A stretch of DNA of 10,165 nucleotides, taken from the NCBI GenBank assembly GCA_018262315.1, contig JAGSPS010000089.1:1-10165 (forward strand). Reading direction: 5' to 3'. Shown piece by piece: positions 1 to 5,036 of this stretch (position 1 is its first letter; every line of letters starts with the position of its first letter). The DNA is from Deltaproteobacteria bacterium (GTDB lineage Bacteria; Myxococcota_A; UBA9160; PR03). The notes below the pieces were generated by a model. It did not search any database and was not told the DNA's origin. It saw nothing but the letters and a program-made list of their open reading frames with translations. The translations under genes were made by a program, and so were the position numbers.

Positions 1-345
1 ATCCACGCGATCGACCCCGCGCTGTTCCGGCTGCTGCCGCTCGACAGCGCGTTCGGTGGCGCCACCCGGCTCGGGATCGACCCGGGCAAGCTCGAGGACG
101 ACCTCCGACGCGACGCGGTGGCGTCGCTCGAGCGCTGCGGGCGGATCTGTGAAACGGCGGGCGTCAAGTATACGAGCCGCATCGAGATGAAGCCGCCCGC
201 GCGCGCGATCGCCGACGCCGCCGAGCACGCCGATCTCATCGTGATGGGCAGCCGCGGCCTCGGCGCGCTGTCGGGCGCCGCGCTCGGCTCGCTCTCGCAC
301 CGCGTGATCGGCGAGACCCGCAAGCCCGTGCTGATCGTGCACTGA
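1..345 (+). CDS. Universal stress protein (UspA family), C-terminal part, 5' end outside window
   Basis: The reading frame is open from the first base to the TGA at 343-345 and gives the last 114 residues of a protein that begins upstream. The C-terminal half has the UspA-fold nucleotide-binding signature G-2x-G-9x-G-S: G83, G86, G96 and S97 in window numbering, within MGSRGLGALSGAALGS. It follows the usual ADLIVMGSRG strand and ends with PVLIVH, the typical last beta strand. UspA proteins with this glycine pattern generally bind ATP and act as cytosolic stress or energy-state proteins; the specific role here cannot be read. The first ~40 residues (a proline- and leucine-rich stretch, then a DDLRRDA helix) fit the middle of a Usp domain. 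Whether it is a single or tandem Usp protein is unknown because the start is missing. A palindromic patch begins 7 bases after the stop. Confidence 0.88.
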   Translation: MHAIDPALFRLLPLDSAFGGATRLGIDPGKLEDDLRRDAVASLERCGRICETAGVKYTSRIEMKPPARAIADAAEHADLIVMGSRGLGALSGAALGSLSHRVIGETRKPVLIVH

Positions 346-420
346 CGAAGGGGACGGTCCTCCATGTGACCTGGCTTTTGAGAAAAGGGACACACCTCGT
401 GTCAGCCGTGTCCATCGAAT
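346..420. repeat. Palindrome-rich intergenic patch, possible dispersed repeat or mobile-element remnant
   Basis: Directly after the stress-protein stop lies a stretch that looks less GC-rich than its surroundings and holds several short inverted repeats. They are GGAC-G-GTCC at 352-360, GACAC-5 nt-GTGTC at 389-403, and GGACAC (388-393) against GTGTCC (408-413). The pattern of repeated GGGAC/GTCC words resembles the dispersed palindromic elements often found near REP-associated transposases. No transposase and no second copy is present in this window, so the identity is inference. It lies where the downstream vapC remnant loses its PIN-domain sequence, so an insertion or deletion here could explain that truncation. 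Confidence 0.3.
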
Positions 421-486
421 CGACAGCCATGCACGCTCCAGGATGGCCGCGCGTGGCCGTTGGTCTCGATCGGGAAGTCCGTGCTC

Positions 487-672
487 CGAGAAGCGGAGCC
501 GTCCGCATTGCGCGAGCAACGCCACTTCCCAGCATGAGATGATCGAGGCGAGGAGCGGCTCACGCGCAGCGCAGCGCGTTCGTTCGATGGCGGTGCGCTG
601 CTTGCGCGAAAGCTTCTCGGGCTGCGTGATCCACCAGACCCAGGCGTGGGTGTCGAGGAGCAGCGGCGTCAG
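487..672 (-). pseudogene. VapC-type PIN-domain toxin fragment (N-terminal ~60 residues only)
   Basis: Read on the minus strand from 672, the translation contains TPLLLDTHAWVWWITQPEKL and then LLASIISCWEVALLAQCGRL. These are the start and middle of a VapC PIN-domain ribonuclease: the first catalytic Asp in LLLDTH and the conserved Glu in SCWEVA are both visible. Intact VapC toxins (~130 aa) continue to a GDPADR-like motif with the remaining acidic residues. Here the frame turns into unrelated arginine-rich sequence after GRLRFS, stays open across the antisense of the stress-protein gene, and never shows that motif. The 5' end is broken too: no ATG or GTG start lies in this frame between an in-frame TGA in the antitoxin region and LLLDTH. 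With two catalytic acids and the start missing, the toxin should be inactive. In intact systems VapC cleaves RNA, often initiator tRNA, and is held by its antitoxin. Confidence 0.75.
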
Positions 673-784
673 CGACGCGCTTCCCGCGCTTCGTGATCAC
701 CACCTCGCGGCGGCCGCGCGACACCTCTTCCACGATGCGGAGGCAGTGGGTCTCGAGTTCGGAGACGCTGACCGGTCGCGGCAT
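560..784 (-). CDS. Phd/YefM-family (VapB-type) antitoxin, C-terminus replaced by out-of-frame sequence
   Basis: The N-terminal ~37 residues (MPRPVSVSELETHCLRIVEE, then VVITKRGKRVA) match the DNA-binding half of Phd/YefM 'prevent-host-death' antitoxins, which repress their own promoter and neutralise a toxin through their C-terminus. After KRGKRVA, where a VapC-partnered antitoxin normally has another 30-40 toxin-binding residues, the frame runs into vapC DNA read one base out of phase. It ends in a meaningless tail (AAAPRHPRLGLV onward), so the toxin-neutralising part is gone. I chose ATG 784 because family similarity begins there; ATG 805 and TTG 820 are also in frame, and none has a convincing ribosome binding site. 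The frame is open over 75 codons, so a DNA-binding stub could still be made. An automated pipeline would probably annotate it as an intact antitoxin. Confidence 0.6.
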   Translation of the reverse strand: MPRPVSVSELETHCLRIVEEVSRGRREVVITKRGKRVADAAAPRHPRLGLVDHAAREAFAQAAHRHRTNALRCA

Positions 785-820
785 ACGAGCCACGGTCCGG
801 AGCATAGGGTCATCTGTCAA

Positions 821-988
821 TGGTCATCTCGGAAGGAACCGCTGTCGGAACCGTTGCCGTCGGACCTCCCGCTCCGAGATCCGCTCGGGAGAGCGCCGCA
901 TTGCGATCGCCTGCCTGCTCGCCTATTTCTGGCCCGAATGGAATTGCTGGGAACCCTCTGAGCGGCGCTCGACGGCGGCCGCGAAACC
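821..988. other. Leader between antitoxin remnant and kinase gene, with inverted repeats
   Basis: No conserved protein is visible on either strand. The stretch holds a perfect 8-bp inverted repeat, ATCTCGGA at 826-833 and TCCGAGAT at 873-880, with 39 bases between the arms. Just beyond is a compact hairpin, CGCTC (882-886), loop GGGA, GAGCG (891-895). A near-repeat GGAACCG-C/T-TG lies between the arms. The repeat is upstream of the antitoxin remnant on the minus strand, where Phd-type antitoxins usually have their operator, and also upstream of the kinase gene on the plus strand. Which gene it served, if any, cannot be told. I see no convincing -35/-10 pair. Confidence 0.3.
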
Positions 989-2323
989 GTGAGTGACGAA
1001 CGCCCGCCGCGGCGCCGGTCGCGCGTGCCGGCCGGCCGGTTGGAACGGCTCGCGCGCTTCGGGTGGATGGCGGGCGAGTTCGCCGCCGGGGGGTTCGTCG
1101 AAGGCACGCGCCGGTTCTTCGGCGGCGCCGCGGCAGACGCCGCGAGCGTGCTGCTGAATCCCGCGAGCGCGCGGCGTCTCGCGCAACGCCTTTCGCGCCT
1201 GCGCGGCGCGGCGATGAAGCTCGGCCAGCTGCTCTCGCTCGAGAGCACGGACATCCTGCCGTCCGAGTTCGCCGAAGCGCTGGCGGTGCTGCGCGCCTCC
1301 GCCGACGCGATGCCGCCCGCGCAGGTGCGACGCGTGCTCGGCCGCGAGTACGGAAAGGGATGGGAGGCGCGCTTCGCGGATTTCGACTGGGAACCGCTCG
1401 CGGCGGCGTCGATCGGCCAGGTGCACGCTGCGACGGCCACGGACGGTCGCCGCCTCGCGCTCAAGATCCAGTATCCGGGCATCGCGAAGAGCATCGACAG
1501 CGACGTCGACAACGTCGCCGCGTTGCTGCGGCTCGGTCGCTTCCTGCCCGGCGAAATCGATCTCAGCGGCATCCTCGAAGAGGCCAAGCGCCAACTGCGG
1601 CAGGAGGCCGACTACCTCGTCGAGGCGGAGAATCTGCGCCGCTACGCGGCGCTGCTCGAAGACGAGCCCGCGCTGCGGGTTCCGGGCGTCCACGACGACC
1701 TCACGACGCGCCGCGTGCTCGCGATGGACCGCATCGACGGCGAGCCGATCGAGGCGCTCACCGGCTCCGGCGTGGCGCAGCCGCGGCGCGATGCCATCGG
1801 CCGCACGCTCGAACGGCTGGTCTTCCGCGAACTCTTCGAGTTCCACTTCATGCAGACCGACCCGAACTTCGCCAACTACCTGATCGAGCCGGAGGCGGAT
1901 CGCATCGCGCTCCTCGATCTCGGTGCGGCGCGCGCCTTCGACCCGGCGTTCTGCGAGCGCTACGCGCGCATCGTGCGTGCCGCACTGAGCGGCGATCGGC
2001 GCGCACTCCGCGCCGCGGCCGTCGCGATCGGCTATCTGGCCGAACACGAGCGCGAGGACCGCGCGCGTGGCGTCGAGGATCTGATCCTGCTGGTCTGCGA
2101 GCCGCTCCGCCACGAGGGCGTGTATGACTTCGGCCGCTCGCAGGTTCCGTCGCGCACCCGCGACCTCGGCTTCGACCTGGCGTTCCGCAAGGGCTTCCTG
2201 CGCCCACCGCCGCCCGAGACGGTCTTCCTGCACCGAAAGCTGGTCGGCTCGTTCCTGCTCTGCGCGCGCATCCGCGCGCGCGTCGACGTGAACGCGCTGA
2301 TCCGCCCGCTCATCGGGCTGTGA
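989..2323 (+). CDS. ABC1/AarF/UbiB-family atypical protein kinase-like protein
   Basis: This 444-aa protein has the hallmarks of the ABC1 (ADCK/UbiB) family in order: the family-specific KxGQ motif in AAMKLGQLLS (K77, G79, Q80), an alanine-rich nucleotide loop AAASIGQVHAA (138-148), the ATP-contacting lysine in LALKIQYPG (K159), QEADY (205-209), an MDRIDGEPI hinge (246-254), a catalytic-loop equivalent TDPNFANY (D291, N293) and the metal-binding DLG (310-312). Family members are membrane- or lipid-associated ATPases/kinases that support coenzyme Q and other isoprenoid-lipid metabolism; the substrate here is unknown. GTG 989 is the first start after the in-frame TGA at 959-961, and the N-terminus VPAGRLERLARFGWMAGEFA is typical of shorter bacterial ABC1 proteins without a C-terminal membrane anchor. 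The Shine-Dalgarno is weak. The last 14 bases overlap the end of the convergent AMMECR1 gene. No ubiquinone genes are adjacent, so the symbol ubiB is not assigned. Confidence 0.9.
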   Translation: MSDERPPRRRSRVPAGRLERLARFGWMAGEFAAGGFVEGTRRFFGGAAADAASVLLNPASARRLAQRLSRLRGAAMKLGQLLSLESTDILPSEFAEALAVLRASADAMPPAQVRRVLGREYGKGWEARFADFDWEPLAAASIGQVHAATATDGRRLALKIQYPGIAKSIDSDVDNVAALLRLGRFLPGEIDLSGILEEAKRQLRQEADYLVEAENLRRYAALLEDEPALRVPGVHDDLTTRRVLAMDRIDGEPIEALTGSGVAQPRRDAIGRTLERLVFRELFEFHFMQTDPNFANYLIEPEADRIALLDLGAARAFDPAFCERYARIVRAALSGDRRALRAAAVAIGYLAEHEREDRARGVEDLILLVCEPLRHEGVYDFGRSQVPSRTRDLGFDLAFRKGFLRPPPPETVFLHRKLVGSFLLCARIRARVDVNALIRPLIGL

Positions 2324-2933
2324 CGCGATCGGGCTCGCCCGCCGCCGGGCCGATCTCTTCCACCTCGTAGCGCCAGGCGCGCAGCGTGGCGGGCCAGGCG
2401 TTGGCCGGCATTCCCGCCTTGCGGCGCAGCGCGTCCAGGAAGGCGCGCGGGTCGCGCAGCGAGTTCCAGACGGCGGGCAGGAACGTCGCGCGCCGCAGCC
2501 CGTCGTCGATCAAGAGCCCGTCGACGCCGGGGCGAAGCTGCGCAAGTAGGTTTGCCTCGCTCGGCGCATCGATCGGCGCGAGCGGGAGCAGTACCGAGAC
2601 GTGGATCTCGATCGCGTCGAATTCGTCGGCGCCGAGCGGCGGGAAGCGCGGGTCGCCGAAGGCCGCGGCGCGCGCCCGGTCCGCGACGCTCGCGACGAGC
2701 GCGCGGCTCGGCTCCAGTTCGCCGATGCAGCCGCGGAGTTCCCCGTCGCCGCTGCGCAACGTCACGAAGCTGGCACGCAGCTCCCGCAGCGCGGGCGGGA
2801 AGCGCTCGATCTCCACGGCGAGCGGCCGGCCGGTGCGGAGCACGTTTTCGATCGACGAACGCGCGACGCGCAGCAGCGTGGCCCGCTCATCGTACGCGAG
2901 GGTTCCGGCCGTGAGGGTTTCAGGCGAACGCAT
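2310..2933 (-). CDS. amrA: AmmeMemoRadiSam system protein A (AMMECR1 domain)
   Basis: The 207-residue protein is an AMMECR1-domain protein over nearly its full length. Visible motifs are the invariant LRGCIG (66-71), AFGDPRFPPL (91-100), the strand IEIHVSVL (108-115), ATFLPAVW (149-156) and FLDALRRKAGMP (165-176). AMMECR1 domains are cytosolic, occur in all domains of life and lack an assigned reaction. In prokaryotes they are found with a Memo-like protein and a radical SAM enzyme, both of which are here. Its ATG (2931-2933) lies inside the last codons of the Memo gene, a 14-bp overlap in another frame, so it is probably translated by coupling. Its 3' end also overlaps the convergent kinase gene by 14 bp, leaving no room for a dedicated intergenic terminator. 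The length is usual for the family; the final ~15 residues are a divergent tail. Confidence 0.93.
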   Translation of the reverse strand: MRSPETLTAGTLAYDERATLLRVARSSIENVLRTGRPLAVEIERFPPALRELRASFVTLRSGDGELRGCIGELEPSRALVASVADRARAAAFGDPRFPPLGADEFDAIEIHVSVLLPLAPIDAPSEANLLAQLRPGVDGLLIDDGLRRATFLPAVWNSLRDPRAFLDALRRKAGMPANAWPATLRAWRYEVEEIGPAAGEPDRVTAR

Positions 2934-3732
2934 ACGCCCCGTAGCCCACCACGCGATCCCGCGGACCCGCCGTATCGCCCGAATTGCGCAGGTCCAGCGT
3001 GCGAGCCGCCAGACCGTGAAGGCGCGCGCCGACGAGCAGTCCGCGCACCGGCACCCGGCCGCAGGCGCTCTGCTCGTCGAGTCCTTCGGAGCGAAGCGCC
3101 TCGATCGCGGCCGTCGTAGCGCGATCGAGGGAGCGCGCGCTCTCGTAGTCGTAGTAGTGCGAGAGATCCGAGCTGACTACGATCAGCGTCTCGGGCCCGC
3201 CCCACGCGAGTTCGAGCACTTGGGCGACTTCCTGGGGCGTCGCGTCGCCCGCGACGAGCGGCAACAGCAGGAACGTGCCGAGCGTCTCCTGGAGGAACGG
3301 CAGCTGCACCTCGAGGCTGTGCTCCTCGGCGTGTGCGGCATCGTAGACGCGCACCTGCGGCAGCTTCTCGAGCGCGGCGGCGCCGGCGCGGTCGAGCCGG
3401 ACGTCCCCGAGCGGCGTGCGCCAGACCGACGCGCTCGACAGCGCGAGCCCGCGGAAGGCGACGCGGTGTGACGGACCGAGCAGCACGACGCGCTCGATGC
3501 GATCGCGCAGCGGCGCGAGCGTTGCGTACACCGAGCCCGCGATCGGTCCCGAGTAGACGTAGCCCGCGTGCGGCGCGATCAGCGCCTTGGGCGCCTGCCC
3601 GGAACCCGCATCGCGCAGCCGCCGACGCCCCTCCTCGAGACAGGCGTGCACCGCGCGGCGCAGGACCTCGGGGTCCTCGGGATAGAAGAAGCCCGCAACG
3701 GCAGGTTCGCGGATGGCGCCCTCGGCTTGCAT
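2920..3732 (-). CDS. amrB: AmmeMemoRadiSam system protein B (Memo family)
   Basis: From ATG 3732 this is a 270-residue Memo-family protein. Memo proteins share the fold of class III extradiol dioxygenases and keep a metal-site-like set of residues. Here these are H55 in IAPHAGYVYSGP, H89 in LLGPSHRVAF, H138 in HAEEHSLEVQLPFLQ, D189/H192 in VVSSDLSHYYDYE, and the conserved C224 in SACGRVPVRG. The N-terminal REPAVAGFFYPEDP is the standard family start. A longer reading from 3813 adds 27 basic residues with no family match and would abut the divergent radical SAM start, so I prefer 3732. The end overlaps amrA by 14 bp, making a two-gene amrB-amrA unit. The three proteins are presumed to act together on an unknown substrate; human MEMO1 has been described as a redox/copper- or iron-handling protein, but the bacterial role is open. 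Confidence 0.92.
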   Translation of the reverse strand: MQAEGAIREPAVAGFFYPEDPEVLRRAVHACLEEGRRRLRDAGSGQAPKALIAPHAGYVYSGPIAGSVYATLAPLRDRIERVVLLGPSHRVAFRGLALSSASVWRTPLGDVRLDRAGAAALEKLPQVRVYDAAHAEEHSLEVQLPFLQETLGTFLLLPLVAGDATPQEVAQVLELAWGGPETLIVVSSDLSHYYDYESARSLDRATTAAIEALRSEGLDEQSACGRVPVRGLLVGARLHGLAARTLDLRNSGDTAGPRDRVVGYGAYAFA

Positions 3733-3812
3733 CGCGCAATTCTCGTTCCGCAGCGATCGCGCGCAAGGGCGCCGGGTTGACTCGCTGCGCGCGGGACGCA
3801 TCTCTCGGCGCA
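3733..3812. promoter_or_regulatory. Divergent promoter region between amrB and amrS
   Basis: These 80 bases separate the start codons of the minus-strand amrBA pair and the plus-strand amrS gene, so by layout they must carry one or both promoters. On the plus strand TTGACT (3777-3782) is a fair -35 box, but 17 bases downstream only the poor -10 candidate ATCTCT is found. On the minus strand GAGAAT, reading toward amrB, is a possible -10 with a weak TTGCGC 16 bases before it. Neither pair is strong enough to name a sigma factor. The shared position suggests co-regulation of the three genes. Confidence 0.35.
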
Positions 3813-4934
3813 ATGAGTGATCCGAAGTTCCTGGATGTCCCCGCGCTCGGTGTCGCGGGCTCGGTCGTAGCTGGCCGTCACTGGAGCGCGTGCGACGACG
3901 GCCGGTTGCGCTGCGACGTCTGTCCGCGAGAGTGTCGCCTCGCGGACGGCCAGCGCGGGCTCTGCTTCGTGCGCGCGCGCGCCGGCGACCAGATCGTGCT
4001 GACGACTTGGGGTCGCTCGAGCGGCTTCTGCGTCGATCCGATCGAGAAGAAACCGCTCAACCACTTCCTGCCCGGCTCGCCGGTACTCTCGTTCGGCACC
4101 GCCGGCTGCAATCTCAGCTGCTCGTTCTGCCAGAACTGGGACATCAGCAAGTCGCGCGAGATCGACACGCTGGCGGATCGCGCCACGCCGGAGACGATCG
4201 CGCGCGCGGCCGAGGCGCTCGGCTGCAGGAGCGTCGCGTTCACCTACAACGACCCGGTGATCTTCCTCGAGTACGCGATCGACGCGGCGCACGCCTGTCG
4301 CGAGCGCGGCATCAAGACCGTCGCGGTGACGGCCGGCTACGTGAAGCCCGCCGCGCGACGCGAGTTGTTCGCCGCGATGGATGCCGCCAACGTCGATCTG
4401 AAGGGCTTCAGCGAGCGCTTCTACCAGAAGCTCTGCAGCGGCCATCTGGACCCCGTCCTCGACACGCTCCGCTACCTCGCGCACGAGACCTCGGTCTGGT
4501 TCGAGATCACCACGCTGTTGATCCCGGGCGAGAACGACTCCGACGAGGAACTCCACGCCGCGAGCGAGTGGATCGTCGCGAACCTCGGCGTCGACGTGCC
4601 GTGGCACTTCAGCGCGTTCCATGCCGATTTCCGGATGCGCGAGACGCCTGCGACGCCCCCCGAGACGTTGCGCCGCGCGCGCGCGATCGCCCGCGGCCAC
4701 GGCGTCCGTCACGTCTACACGGGCAACGTCCATGACCGTGACGGCCAGAGCACCTTCTGTCATGCGTGCGGCAGCCGGCTCGTCGGGCGCGACTGGTACG
4801 TCCTCGACGAATGGAACCTCGACAGCCAGGGCCGCTGCTCGAAATGCCATACCCGCTGCGCCGGTGTCTTCGAGGCGCAGCCCGGCACCTGGGGTATGCA
4901 GCGACTCCCGGTGCGACTCGCCGACTTCGCCTGA
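3813..4934 (+). CDS. amrS: AmmeMemoRadiSam system radical SAM enzyme
   Basis: This 373-residue enzyme has the radical SAM cluster motif CNLSCSFCQN (C99, C103, C106), which binds a [4Fe-4S] cluster for reductive cleavage of S-adenosylmethionine. The family-specific lead-in FGTAGCN and the later FTYNDPVIFLEYAID (143-157) and VDLKGFSERFY (194-204) mark it as the AmmeMemoRadiSam enzyme, related to pyruvate-formate-lyase-activating proteins. A second cysteine set, C34, C37, C41 and C51 (RCDVCPRECRLADGQRGLC), precedes it. A C-terminal zinc-ribbon-like set follows: C316/C319 (FCHACG) and C342, C345, C349 (RCSKCHTRC). ATG 3813 is chosen because MSDPKFLDVPALGV leads directly into the family N-terminus; the frame is open far upstream, but only as antisense of amrB. 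It diverges from amrBA over 80 bp and probably modifies a protein or small molecule with them; the substrate is unknown. Confidence 0.94.
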   Translation: MSDPKFLDVPALGVAGSVVAGRHWSACDDGRLRCDVCPRECRLADGQRGLCFVRARAGDQIVLTTWGRSSGFCVDPIEKKPLNHFLPGSPVLSFGTAGCNLSCSFCQNWDISKSREIDTLADRATPETIARAAEALGCRSVAFTYNDPVIFLEYAIDAAHACRERGIKTVAVTAGYVKPAARRELFAAMDAANVDLKGFSERFYQKLCSGHLDPVLDTLRYLAHETSVWFEITTLLIPGENDSDEELHAASEWIVANLGVDVPWHFSAFHADFRMRETPATPPETLRRARAIARGHGVRHVYTGNVHDRDGQSTFCHACGSRLVGRDWYVLDEWNLDSQGRCSKCHTRCAGVFEAQPGTWGMQRLPVRLADFA

Positions 4935-4954
4935 TTCCTCCCAGTGTCGCCCAC

Positions 4955-5020
4955 CTGACAGACCTGCGGGGCGCGAGCAGTTACCAAGTGGGTACGCGCC
5001 GACTCGAGATCCCGGTCTCG
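4955..5020 (+). promoter_or_regulatory. Possible promoter and leader hairpin ahead of the DUF1302-acyltransferase pair
   Basis: The 102-bp gap after amrS holds CTGACA (4955-4960), close to a -35 consensus. Only a weak -10 candidate (CAGTTA, 4978-4983) lies 17 bases downstream. A short interrupted palindrome TACC-AAGTG-GGTA (4982-4994) follows. A small hairpin CGAGA-TCCCGG-TCTCG (5005-5020) sits just before the ribosome binding site, where it could affect access by ribosomes. I see no T-tract terminator after amrS, so read-through from amrS cannot be excluded. All of this is pattern-level evidence only. Confidence 0.25.
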
Positions 5021-5023
5021 CAC

Positions 5024-5032
5024 GGGGAGGTG
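5024..5032 (+). promoter_or_regulatory. Strong Shine-Dalgarno for the DUF1302-like gene
   Basis: GGGGAGGTG at 5024-5032 includes GGAGGT, ending 5 bases before ATG 5037. It is the clearest ribosome binding site in the window and fixes the start of the large outer-membrane protein gene. Confidence 0.75.
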
Positions 5033-5036
5033 GAAG

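Noticed and set aside
443..961. 172-codon plus-strand open frame between the stress gene and the kinase
   Set aside because: It runs antisense to the recognisable Phd/VapC remnants and shows no motif of its own.
923..2233. 436-codon minus-strand open frame opposite the ABC1 kinase gene
   Set aside because: Entirely antisense to a kinase gene with all family motifs; its composition is typical of a complementary-strand shadow.
3333..3812. N-terminal extension of the radical SAM gene upstream of 3813
   Set aside because: The extra frame is antisense to amrB and is an Arg/Ala-rich shadow; family similarity starts right after ATG 3813.
3733..3813. Longer Memo start at 3813 adding 27 residues
   Set aside because: The added residues are arginine-rich and unlike Memo family starts, and this would remove the space between divergent start codons. 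The ATG at 3732 gives the standard REPAVAGFFYP beginning.
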